NCBI RefSeq assembly: GCF_004353505.1
Contig: NZ_SMNQ01000013.1
Span: 142,452 to 206,451, forward strand
Length of the DNA stretch: 64,000 nucleotides
Direction of reading: 5' to 3'
DNA from: Streptomyces sp. WAC05374
Lineage (GTDB): Bacteria; Actinomycetota; Actinomycetes; Streptomycetales; Streptomycetaceae
Notes under the pieces: generated by a model
Databases searched by the model: none
What the model was told of the DNA's origin: nothing
The model's input: the letters and a program-made list of their open reading frames with translations, nothing else
Part shown: in pieces, positions 16,693 through 24,113 of the stretch
Numbering within the stretch: the stretch's first letter is position 1
Layout: every line of letters starts with the position of its first letter
Position numbers and translations under genes: made by a program

Positions 16693-16709
16693 CCCGTGCC
16701 TCGCACGGG
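16693..16709 (+). terminator. Terminator after the collagenase
   Basis: CCCGTGC (16693-16699) and GCACGGG (16703-16709) form a perfect 7-bp stem with a 3-nt loop, 4 nt after the stop codon. Confidence 0.65.
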
Positions 16710-16737
16710 ACTTCGGGCCGGGCCGCGGTCTGTACAG

Positions 16738-16766
16738 CGGCAGTAAAATGTGAAATGTTACTGCCG
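16738..16766. promoter_or_regulatory. Inverted repeat at the hydroxyproline operon start
   Basis: CGGCAGTAA (16738-16746) and TTACTGCCG (16758-16766) are perfect 9-bp arms around AATGTGAAATG. The repeat reaches the first possible GTG start and would block transcription or translation initiation if bound. It is a likely operator of the operon. Confidence 0.65.
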
Positions 16767-17974
16767 TGCCCACGAGACATGTGAGTCATGTGCCGGACGC
16801 CGTGATCATCGGTGCCGGAATCACCGGCGCGGCCTGCGCGTACTACGCGGGCCGCGCCGGCCTCACCGTCACCGTCGTCGACCGCGGTCCCGTCGCGGGC
16901 GGCACCACCGGTGCCGGGGAAGGCAACCTGCTCGTCTCCGACAAGGAGGCGGGCCCGGAGCTCGACCTCGCGCTGCTGTCCACCCGACTGTGGCGCGAAC
17001 TCGCCGCAACGCTCCCACCGGAGACCGAGTACGAGCCCAAGGGCGGTCTCGTCGTCGCATCGGACGAGACCGCCCTCACCGCACTGCGCGCCCTCGCGGC
17101 TCGGCAGGAGAAGGCGGGCGTCCAGACGCACGAGATCCCCGCCGGCCGCCTGCACGACCTCGAACCGCACCTCGCCCCCGGCCTCGCCGGCGGGTTCCAC
17201 TACCCGCAGGACGCCCAGGTGCAGCCCGCCATGGCGGCCGCCCAACTGCTCCGCGCCTCCGGGGCGGACGTCCGGCTCGGCGAAGAGGTCACGGCCGTGC
17301 TCACCGACCGGTCCGGCGCCGTCAGCGGCGTACGCACCACCCGCGGCGACCTCCCCGCCGCCGCCGTGGTCAACGCCACCGGCACCTGGGGCGGAGCGCT
17401 CGCCCACATGGCCGGCGTCCACCTGCCCGTACGGCCCCGGCGCGGCTTCGTCCTCGTCACCGAGCCGCTCCCGCCCCGCCTGGTACGGCACAAGGTGTAC
17501 GCGGCCGACTACGTCGCCGACGTCGCCAGCGGGTCGGCGGACCTCCAGTCCTCCGCCGTCGTCGAGGGCACCCCCGCCGGGACCGTCCTCATCGGCGCCA
17601 CCCGCGAGCGCGTCGGCTTCGACCGGACGCTGTCCACCGAGGCCCTGCGGCGGCTCGCCGCCCAGGCCGTCGCCCTCTTCCCCGTCCTGAGCACGGTACG
17701 CGCCATCCGCGCCTACCACGGCTTCCGCCCCTACCTCCCCGACCACCTCCCGGCCATCGGCCCCGACCCGCGCGTGCCGGGCCTCCACCACGCGTGCGGC
17801 CACGAGGGCGCGGGCATCGGCCTCGCCCCCGCGACCGGACTCCTCGTCGCCGCCGCGCTGCGCGGTGAACCACCGCCCCTGGACCCGCGCCCCTTCCGCC
17901 CGGACCGCTTCGGCACCCGCCCGGACGCCCACCCCCACGCCCGCCCCGACGACTCGGAAGGAGCCGCCCCGTGA
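16766..17974 (+). CDS. FAD-dependent D-hydroxyproline dehydrogenase subunit (DAO family)
   Basis: FAD oxidoreductase of the D-amino-acid/glycine oxidase fold, about 402 residues. It has the N-terminal dinucleotide motif VIIGAGITGAACAYYAGRAG and a C-terminal GHEGAGIGLAPATG FAD-contact segment. With the next two genes it forms the three-subunit arrangement (DAO-like FAD subunit, small 2Fe-2S protein, FAD/NAD protein with BFD-like centre) known for cis-4-hydroxy-D-proline dehydrogenases. It would oxidise cis-4-hydroxy-D-proline to pyrroline-4-hydroxy-2-carboxylate. No Shine-Dalgarno is visible; GTG at 16766, 16781 or 16790 are all possible. It overlaps the next gene by GTGA. Confidence 0.87.
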   Translation: MPTRHVSHVPDAVIIGAGITGAACAYYAGRAGLTVTVVDRGPVAGGTTGAGEGNLLVSDKEAGPELDLALLSTRLWRELAATLPPETEYEPKGGLVVASDETALTALRALAARQEKAGVQTHEIPAGRLHDLEPHLAPGLAGGFHYPQDAQVQPAMAAAQLLRASGADVRLGEEVTAVLTDRSGAVSGVRTTRGDLPAAAVVNATGTWGGALAHMAGVHLPVRPRRGFVLVTEPLPPRLVRHKVYAADYVADVASGSADLQSSAVVEGTPAGTVLIGATRERVGFDRTLSTEALRRLAAQAVALFPVLSTVRAIRAYHGFRPYLPDHLPAIGPDPRVPGLHHACGHEGAGIGLAPATGLLVAAALRGEPPPLDPRPFRPDRFGTRPDAHPHARPDDSEGAAP

Positions 17975-18258
17975 GACGACGCGCCACCACGCCCGCGCCG
18001 TTCACCTTCACCTTCGACGGGCGCCCCGTCACCGCCCGGCCCGGTCAGTCGGTCGCCGCCGCCCTGTGGTCGGCGGGCGTCCTCGCCTGGCGCACCACCC
18101 GGACCGGCGGCGCCCCGCGCGGGGCGTTCTGCGGGATCGGCACCTGCTTCGACTGCCTCGCCACCGTCAACGGCCGCCCCAACCAGCGCGCCTGCCTCCT
18201 GCCCGCCCGCCCCGGCGACACGGTCACCACGCAGGAGGGCACCGGCCATGACCGCTGA
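17971..18258 (+). CDS. (2Fe-2S)-binding subunit of hydroxyproline dehydrogenase
   Basis: A 95-residue ferredoxin-like protein. Cysteines follow the plant-type pattern C-x4-C-x2-C in FCGIGTCFDC, with the fourth in RACLLPA. Small proteins of this kind (the HcnA-like subunit) pass electrons between the two FAD subunits of opine, glycine or D-hydroxyproline dehydrogenases. GTG 17971 overlaps the upstream stop (GTGA), and the gene overlaps the next by 11 bp (18248-18258), indicating tight translational coupling and a likely stoichiometric complex. Confidence 0.88.
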   Translation: MRRRATTPAPFTFTFDGRPVTARPGQSVAAALWSAGVLAWRTTRTGGAPRGAFCGIGTCFDCLATVNGRPNQRACLLPARPGDTVTTQEGTGHDR

Positions 18259-19582
18259 CCTCGCCGTGGTCGGCGCCGGACCCGCCGGGCTCGCCGCCGC
18301 CACGACCGCCGCCGGACTCGGCCTGGACGTCACCCTGCTGGACGCGGCGGACAGACCGGGCGGCCAGATCCACCGCCACCCGGCGGGCGGACCCGTGCCC
18401 CGCGCGGCGCGCCCCCTCGTACGGCGGCTGACCGGCGTGCGCCACCTGCCCGCCCACCACGTGTGGACCGTCGTGCCCGACGGCGACACCTGGCTGCTGC
18501 ACGCCGTCGCGGGCCCCGACGAGGCCCCGGCCGCCGTGCGCGCCCGGGCCGTGCTGCTCGCCACGGGCGCGTACGAGCGCCAGTTGCCCTTCCCGGGCTG
18601 GACGCTGCCCGGTGTCGTCGGGGCGGGAGGCGCGCAGGCCATGCTCAAGGGCGGGCTCACCCTCCCCACCGGGCCACGGGGACGGATCGTCGTCGCGGGC
18701 AGCGGGCCCCTGCTGCTCGCCGTCGCCACGACGCTTGCCGCCGCCGGAGCCCGCGTCCCCGCCCTCGTCGAGGCGGCCGACTACACCGCGTACGCCCGCC
18801 ACGCCCCCGCCCTCGCCCGCAACCCGGCCAAACTCGCCCAGGGCGCCCTGCACGGCGGAGCCCTCCTGCGCCACGGCACCCGCCTCCTCACCCGCCACGC
18901 GGTCACCGCCGCCCACGGCACCACCCGCGTCGAGGCGGTGACCGTCACCCGGCTCGACGCCGACTGGCGCCCCGTTCCCGGTACCGGCCGGCGCATCCCG
19001 TGCGAGGCCCTCGCGGTCGGCCACGGCCTCGTACCGCAGCTCGAACTCGCCACCGCGCTCGGCTGCGCCACCCGCCGCACCCCCGACGGCACCCCCGCCC
19101 TGGACGTGGACGCCGGGCAGCGCACCTCCGTGCCCGGCATCTGGGCGGCCGGTGAGACCTGCGGCGTCGGCGGCGCCGAACTCGCCCGCGTCGAGGGCGA
19201 GATCGCCGCCCACTGCCTCGCCGGCCGCCGCCCGCCCGCCGCCCTCGCCCGCCGGCGCGCCCGCATGCGGGCCTTCGCCGACGCGATGGCCGCCGCCCAC
19301 CGGCCCGGCCACGGCTGGACCGACTGGCTGGACGGCGCCACCGAGGTGTGCCGCTGCGAGGAGGTCACCGCCGACCGCGTCCGCGAAGCCGTCACCGACC
19401 TGGGCGCCCGCGACGCCCGCACCGTCAAGCTGCTCACCCGCGCCGGAATGGGCTGGTGCCAGGGCCGCGTGTGCGGACCGGCCGTCGCCCGCCTCGCCGG
19501 CCGGGACCCCGCGCCCGACCGGCGCCCGCTCGCCTGCCCCGTACCGCTCAGCCAGCTCGCACACCCACCAGGAGCCGAATGA
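18248..19582 (+). CDS. FAD/NAD(P)-dependent oxidoreductase with BFD-like 2Fe-2S domain
   Basis: A 444-residue subunit. The N-terminal FAD motif is VVGAGPAGLAAATTAAGLGLDV, followed by RPGGQIHRHP, and a second dinucleotide motif VVAGSGPLLLAVATTLAAAGA is near residue 160. The C-terminal region holds CRCEEVT and GMGWCQGRVCG cysteines of a bacterioferritin-associated-ferredoxin-like 2Fe-2S domain. This is the HcnB-like subunit of the heteromeric D-hydroxyproline dehydrogenase formed with the two preceding genes. Electrons probably go on to a quinone or respiratory acceptor; the acceptor is not shown by sequence. Confidence 0.88.
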   Translation: MTADLAVVGAGPAGLAAATTAAGLGLDVTLLDAADRPGGQIHRHPAGGPVPRAARPLVRRLTGVRHLPAHHVWTVVPDGDTWLLHAVAGPDEAPAAVRARAVLLATGAYERQLPFPGWTLPGVVGAGGAQAMLKGGLTLPTGPRGRIVVAGSGPLLLAVATTLAAAGARVPALVEAADYTAYARHAPALARNPAKLAQGALHGGALLRHGTRLLTRHAVTAAHGTTRVEAVTVTRLDADWRPVPGTGRRIPCEALAVGHGLVPQLELATALGCATRRTPDGTPALDVDAGQRTSVPGIWAAGETCGVGGAELARVEGEIAAHCLAGRRPPAALARRRARMRAFADAMAAAHRPGHGWTDWLDGATEVCRCEEVTADRVREAVTDLGARDARTVKLLTRAGMGWCQGRVCGPAVARLAGRDPAPDRRPLACPVPLSQLAHPPGAE

Positions 19583-20478
19583 TGAACCAGCGTCCCCACC
19601 CCTGGCACGGCGTCATGGTCGCCACCGCCCTGCCCCTGCGCGACGACCTCACCATCGATGACGACGCCTACGCCGAACACGTCGCCCACCTGGTCGACCG
19701 GGGCTGCGACGGCGTCGTCCCCAACGGCTCGCTCGGCGAGTACCAGACCCTCACCGACGAGGAACGGGCGCGTGTCGTCCGCGTCGCCGTGGAGGCGGCG
19801 GGCGACGGGGCCCGCGTCATGGCCGGCGTCGCCGCCTACGGCAGCGCCGAGGCCCGCCGGTGGGCCGAGCAGGCGGCGGAGGCGGGCTGCGGCTCCGTCC
19901 TGCTGCTGCCACCCAACGCCTACCGCGCCGACGCCGCCGCCGTACGCGCCCACTACGCCGAGGTGGCCCGCGCGGGGCTGCCCGTCGTCGCGTACAACAA
20001 TCCCTTCGACACCAGGACCGACCTGACGCCGGAACTGCTCGCACAACTCCACGGCGACGGCAGCATCGTCGCCGTCAAGGAGTTCAGCGGCGACGTCCGC
20101 CGTGCCTACGAGATCGCCGAACTGGCCCCGGACCTGGACCTGTTGATCGGCGCCGACGACGTGCTCCTGGAGCTGGCGCTCGCCGGGGCCGTGGGCTGGA
20201 TCGCCGGCTACCCCAACGCGCTGCCCGCCTCCTGCGTCGCCCTCTACCGGGCCGCCGCCGCCCACGACCTGGGCACCGCCCTGCCCCTGTACCGGGCGCT
20301 GCACCCGCTGCTGCGCTGGGACTCCAAGCCGGAGTTCGTCCAGGCCATCAAGCTCTCCATGGACGTCGCCGGCCACCACGGCGGGCCGTGCCGCCCGCCC
20401 CGTACGCCGCTCGCCGGCGCGCACGCGGCCGCCGTCCGCGCCGCCACCGAGAAGGCGCTCGCGGAAGGACTCGCCTAG
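19582..20478 (+). CDS. Dihydrodipicolinate synthase-family pyrroline-4-hydroxy-2-carboxylate deaminase
   Basis: N-acetylneuraminate lyase/DHDPS-fold enzyme, about 298 residues. It has NGSLGEYQTLTDEER near the N-terminus, the catalytic tyrosine in VVAYNNP, and the Schiff-base lysine (about 166) in IVAVKEFSGD. In hydroxyproline catabolism this family converts pyrroline-4-hydroxy-2-carboxylate to 2-oxoglutarate semialdehyde and ammonia. Two ATGs occur in tandem (19579, 19582); AGGAG at 19570-19574 fits the second better. The semialdehyde dehydrogenase for the last step is not in this operon. Confidence 0.87.
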   Translation: MNQRPHPWHGVMVATALPLRDDLTIDDDAYAEHVAHLVDRGCDGVVPNGSLGEYQTLTDEERARVVRVAVEAAGDGARVMAGVAAYGSAEARRWAEQAAEAGCGSVLLLPPNAYRADAAAVRAHYAEVARAGLPVVAYNNPFDTRTDLTPELLAQLHGDGSIVAVKEFSGDVRRAYEIAELAPDLDLLIGADDVLLELALAGAVGWIAGYPNALPASCVALYRAAAAHDLGTALPLYRALHPLLRWDSKPEFVQAIKLSMDVAGHHGGPCRPPRTPLAGAHAAAVRAATEKALAEGLA

Positions 20479-20480
20479 CC

Positions 20481-21482
20481 ATGCGCACCCGGCACGTCTA
20501 CCACGCCGTCGACTCCCACACCGAGGGCATGCCGACCCGCGTCATCACCGGCGGGATCGGCACCCTCCCCGGCGCCACCATGGCCGAGCGGCGCCGGTAC
20601 GTCATCGACCACCTCGACCACGTGCGTACCCTGCTGATGTACGAGCCGCGCGGCCACGCCGCCATGAGCGGCGCGATCCTCCAGCCGCCGACCCGGCCCG
20701 ACGCCGACTACGGAGTGCTCTACATCGAGGTCTCAGGACTGCTGCCCATGTGCGGGCACGGCACCATCGGCGTCGCCACCGTCCTCGTCGAGACCGGGAT
20801 GGTGCCCGTCACCGAGCCGGTCACCACCATCCGGCTCGACACCCCCGCCGGGCTGGTGAGCGTCGACGTCCGCGTCGAGGACGGCGCCGCCACGTCCGTC
20901 ACGCTCACCAATGTCCCGGCCTTCTGCGCCGGCCTCGACCGCAAGGTGGCGGTGCCCGGCCACGGCACGGTCACCTACGACCTGGCGTACGGCGGCAACT
21001 TCTACGCGTTCGTCGAGCTGAGCGCCCTCGGGCTGCCCTTCGACCGGGCCCGCAAGGACGACCTGCTCGCCGCCGGGCTCGCGGTCATGGACGCCATCAA
21101 CGCCACCGACCGCCCCGTCCACCCCGAGGACCCGTCCATCAACGGCGTCAAGCACGTCTACCTCGCCGCCCCGGGCTCCGACGCCACCCACTCCCGCCAC
21201 GCCATGGCCATCCACCCGGGCTGGTTCGACCGCTCGCCGTGCGGCACCGGCACCTCCGCCCGCATGGCCCAGCTCCACGCGCGCGGTGAACTGCCCCTCG
21301 GGCGCGACTTCGTGAACGAGTCGTTCATCGGCACCCGCTTCACGGGGCGGCTGACCGGCGCCACCACGGTCGGCGGCCTGCCCGCCGTCGTCCCCGCCAT
21401 CACCGGACGGGCCTGGATCACCGGGACCGCCCAGTACTTCCTGGACCCGACCGACCCCTTCCCCGCGGGCTTCCTCCTCTGA
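20481..21482 (+). CDS. 4-hydroxyproline 2-epimerase (proline racemase family)
   Basis: A cofactor-free epimerase of 333 residues that interconverts trans-4-hydroxy-L-proline and cis-4-hydroxy-D-proline. Both catalytic cysteines are present: MCGHGTIG (about residue 90) and SPCGTGTSA (about 253). This argues for racemase/epimerase activity and against the trans-3-hydroxyproline dehydratase subgroup, which has Thr at the second position. The N-terminus VDSHTEGMPTRVITGG is typical. ATG 20481 follows the deaminase stop by 2 bp. It supplies substrate to the dehydrogenase encoded upstream in the operon. Confidence 0.92.
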   Translation: MRTRHVYHAVDSHTEGMPTRVITGGIGTLPGATMAERRRYVIDHLDHVRTLLMYEPRGHAAMSGAILQPPTRPDADYGVLYIEVSGLLPMCGHGTIGVATVLVETGMVPVTEPVTTIRLDTPAGLVSVDVRVEDGAATSVTLTNVPAFCAGLDRKVAVPGHGTVTYDLAYGGNFYAFVELSALGLPFDRARKDDLLAAGLAVMDAINATDRPVHPEDPSINGVKHVYLAAPGSDATHSRHAMAIHPGWFDRSPCGTGTSARMAQLHARGELPLGRDFVNESFIGTRFTGRLTGATTVGGLPAVVPAITGRAWITGTAQYFLDPTDPFPAGFLL

Positions 21483-21520
21483 TCCCTTACGATCCTCGAT
21501 GACCCCCGGGAGGCAGCGCC

Positions 21521-22276
21521 ATGGCCGGCCAGCACCTGAAGCACCTGATCACCAGCCAGGAACGCCTGCGCGACCAGGTGGCGCACGCCCTGCGCGCCGC
21601 CCTGATCGCCGGCGAGCTGCAACCCGGCGCGGTCTACTCCGCGCCCGCCCTCGCCGCCGACTTCGGCATCTCCGCCACGCCCGTGCGCGAGGCGATGCTC
21701 GACCTGGCGCGCGAGGGCCTGGTCGAACCCGTACGGAACAAGGGCTTCCGGATCACCCAGGTCAGCGAGCGGGACCTCGACCAGTACACCGAGCTGCGCG
21801 CCCTGATCGAGGTGCCGACCATCGGCGCCATCACCCGCACCGCCGACCCCCGGCGGCTGGAGGAACTCCGCCCGCTCGCCGAGGAGATCGTCACCAGCGC
21901 CCGCGCCCACGACCTCATCGGCTACCTCGACGCCGACCGGCGCTTCCACCTCTCCCTGCTCTCCCTCTCCGGCAACGACCGCCTGGTCGAGACGGTCGGC
22001 GACCTCCGCAAGCGCGCCCGCCTCTACGGCCTGACGGCCCTCGCCGAGCGCGGCATGCTCGCCGCCTCCGCCCAGGAGCACCACGAGCTGCTCGACCTGA
22101 TGCTCTCCGGCGACGCCCCGGCTGCCGAGGCCTGCATGGCCCGGCACCTCGGGCACGTGCGCACGCTGTGGGCCGACTCCGACTCGGCGCCCGAGGCGGG
22201 GGCCGCGCCCGCCCCGGGGGCCGCGCCCGTCCCCGCCTCCGCGTCCGGGGACGTCAGCCGTCCCCCCGTACGCTGA
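21521..22276 (+). CDS. GntR-family regulator, FCD (FadR) subgroup
   Basis: A 251-residue regulator. The winged helix-turn-helix (LRDQVAHALRAALIAGELQPGAVYSAPALAADFGISATPVREAMLDLAREGLV) is followed by an all-helical FCD ligand domain with conserved D/H positions (DADRRFHLSLL, EHHELLDLM, HLGHV). The last 30 residues are Ala/Pro-rich and unconserved. It is the last gene of the hydroxyproline operon, 38 bp after the epimerase, with GGGAGG upstream. It probably senses a pathway intermediate and controls the operon and perhaps the collagenase; this is inferred from location and the shared promoter motif. Its end overlaps the convergent lipoprotein gene by 23 bp. Confidence 0.9.
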   Translation: MAGQHLKHLITSQERLRDQVAHALRAALIAGELQPGAVYSAPALAADFGISATPVREAMLDLAREGLVEPVRNKGFRITQVSERDLDQYTELRALIEVPTIGAITRTADPRRLEELRPLAEEIVTSARAHDLIGYLDADRRFHLSLLSLSGNDRLVETVGDLRKRARLYGLTALAERGMLAASAQEHHELLDLMLSGDAPAAEACMARHLGHVRTLWADSDSAPEAGAAPAPGAAPVPASASGDVSRPPVR

Positions 22277-22901
22277 GGTCGGCGAACTCCACGGTCGCGT
22301 CCTCGGTGTACATGCCGACGGCGCCCCGGGGATAGGGGTCGCCGGGGTCGGTGTGGGTCACGATCGGCTCGCCGTCGACGCGGACGGTCATCGTGGCACC
22401 GGTCTGGCGCACCTCGACCGCGTGCCAGGAGTGGATGGGGTACGCGCCGCGCCGGGTGGCGAGGAAGCACTGGTTCCCCGGGCAGTCGGGGCTGGCCTTG
22501 CCCAGCTCCCAGCCGTTGGGCTTGAGCACCACGTAGTAGAAGTGCGTGTCGTCGGTGTGGCGCCAGACGACCCACGCCGCCTCCCACGGATTGGGCCGAC
22601 CGGGCGTGCGCAACTGCCGCACGGTGCGCATCCGCAGCCGGTACGTGAAGTCCGTGTACGACGTCCGCGACACCACCATCGCGGCATGCGTCTCGCCGGC
22701 CTGCCGGGCGGCCCGCGGCGACAGCGTGACGGTGCCGCCGTCGCCGGTGACGGTGCCGTCACCGTCGTAGACGACGCGCCAGGGCCCGTGCGCGCTGCCC
22801 TCCTGCCACCGGACCGCCTCCGGATCGGTGCCGCAGGCGGGCACCAGGAACGCCGGCAGCAGCACGGCGGCGCCCGCCAGGGCGCCGAAGGGGCGCCTCA
22901 T
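22254..22901 (-). CDS. Putative lipoprotein with LamG/DUF1080-like beta-sandwich
   Basis: A 215-residue secreted lipoprotein: MRRPFGALAGAAVLLPAFLVPAC is a short basic start, a hydrophobic stretch and the lipobox LVPAC. The mature part resembles concanavalin-like or 3-keto-disaccharide hydrolase (DUF1080) domains: WRVVYDGDGTV, YTDFTYRLRMRTV, HFYYVVLKPNGWELGK, WHAVEVRQTGATMTVRVDGEPI, GAVGMYTEDATVEFADL. Such domains usually bind or process polysaccharide. ATG 22901 overlaps the wecB stop by ATGA, making it the last gene of the polysaccharide operon. The specific function is unknown; polymer binding at the cell surface is my best guess. Confidence 0.78.
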   Translation of the reverse strand: MRRPFGALAGAAVLLPAFLVPACGTDPEAVRWQEGSAHGPWRVVYDGDGTVTGDGGTVTLSPRAARQAGETHAAMVVSRTSYTDFTYRLRMRTVRQLRTPGRPNPWEAAWVVWRHTDDTHFYYVVLKPNGWELGKASPDCPGNQCFLATRRGAYPIHSWHAVEVRQTGATMTVRVDGEPIVTHTDPGDPYPRGAVGMYTEDATVEFADLSVRGDG

Positions 22902-24064
22902 CCGGCCGTGACGATGTCGAGGGCCCGCACCGGAGCGGTGACGCGGCCGAAGGCGTGGGCCAGGGCGCCGGCGATCCGCTCCGAGGCGCGGCCGTCGCCG
23001 AACGGATTGCGCGCCGCCGCCATCCGCCCGTACAGCACGGGGTCGTCCAGCAGGGCGGTGGCCGCCGCGTACACCGTTGCGGGGTCGGTGCCGACCAGTT
23101 GGGCGGCGCCCGCCCGGACCACCTCGGGGCGTTCGGTCGTGTCGCGCAGCACCAGCACCGGCCTGTCGAAGCTCGGCGCCTCTTCCTGCACGCCGCCGGA
23201 GTCGGTGAGGACGAGGAAGGAGGCGGCCATGGTGGCGATGAAGTCGAAGTAGTCGAGCGGCTCGGTCAGAGTGATCCGCGGGTGCCCGCCGAGCGCGGGC
23301 AGGAGGACGTCCCGTACGGCGGGGCTCTTGTGGAGGGGCACCAGCACCTCGACGTCGGGACGTCCGGCGAGCCGCAGCAGGGTGTCCGCGAGCGCCCGCA
23401 TCGGGGCCCCCTGGTTCTCCCGCCGGTGCAGGGTCACCAGCAGGCCCCGGCGTCCGCCGCGGAAGGCGGACCGGCCGTCCGCCCGGCCGCGGGCCCACAG
23501 CAGGTTGTCGATGACCGTGTTGCCCGTCACCATGACCGCCGAGGCGGGCACGCCCTCGTCGGTCAGCGCGGCCGCCGCCCGGGGCGTGGGGGCGAAGTGC
23601 CAGCGCGCCATCCGGGTGACCAGCCGCCGGTTCAGCTCCTCGGGGAACGGGTCGTCGATGACGCCGCTGCGCAGCCCGGCCTCCACGTGGGCCACCGGGA
23701 CGTGCTCGTAGAAGGCCGCGAGGGCCCCGCACAGTGTGCTGCTCGTGTCGCCTTGCACCATGACCAGATCGGGCCGTTCCTCGCGGATCAGTTCGCCCAG
23801 CCCGCCGACCAGGCGGGCGGTGAGCGCGGACAGTTGCTGGCGCTGCCGCATCACGGCGAGGTCGTGGCGCACGGTGAGCCCGAGCCGTCGCAGCATCTGC
23901 TCGAGCATCTCCCGGTGCTGGCCGGTGTTGACCAGCACCGGTGCGAACAGGGGCGAGTCCTCCAGCGCCCGGACGACCGGGGCCAGCTTGATGGCCTCGG
24001 GCCGGGTGCCGAGAACGACCGCCACACGGAGCCTGCCGTCCGATGTGGAGCGTACCGGGAGCAT
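22898..24064 (-). CDS. wecB: UDP-N-acetylglucosamine 2-epimerase (non-hydrolysing)
   Basis: Converts UDP-GlcNAc to UDP-ManNAc in the cytoplasm. The 388 residues show the family signature: GTRPEAIKLAPVVRAL, VNTGQHREMLEQML, VQGDTSSTLCGALAAFYEHVPVAHVEAGLRS, PEELNRRL, TLHRRENQG and TDSGGVQEEAPS with the UDP-binding and catalytic Asp/Glu/His residues in place. The start at ATG 24064 was chosen by homology; the reading frame continues far upstream without family similarity. It lies 49 bp behind the synthase gene in the same operon, suggesting that the polymer contains ManNAc or a derivative. Confidence 0.93.
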   Translation of the reverse strand: MLPVRSTSDGRLRVAVVLGTRPEAIKLAPVVRALEDSPLFAPVLVNTGQHREMLEQMLRRLGLTVRHDLAVMRQRQQLSALTARLVGGLGELIREERPDLVMVQGDTSSTLCGALAAFYEHVPVAHVEAGLRSGVIDDPFPEELNRRLVTRMARWHFAPTPRAAAALTDEGVPASAVMVTGNTVIDNLLWARGRADGRSAFRGGRRGLLVTLHRRENQGAPMRALADTLLRLAGRPDVEVLVPLHKSPAVRDVLLPALGGHPRITLTEPLDYFDFIATMAASFLVLTDSGGVQEEAPSFDRPVLVLRDTTERPEVVRAGAAQLVGTDPATVYAAATALLDDPVLYGRMAAARNPFGDGRASERIAGALAHAFGRVTAPVRALDIVTAG

Positions 24065-24113
24065 ACGATCACCGCATTGGGGACATCTGGTGCATGGATG
24101 GGGTGTCGGCGCG

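Noticed and set aside
20481..21482. trans-3-hydroxy-L-proline dehydratase
   Set aside because: That subgroup has Thr in place of the second catalytic Cys; here both cysteines are present.
22902..23732. N-terminal extension of the lipoprotein frame over wecB
   Set aside because: The first 277 codons overlap wecB in another frame; the lipoprotein signal at 22901 marks the real start.
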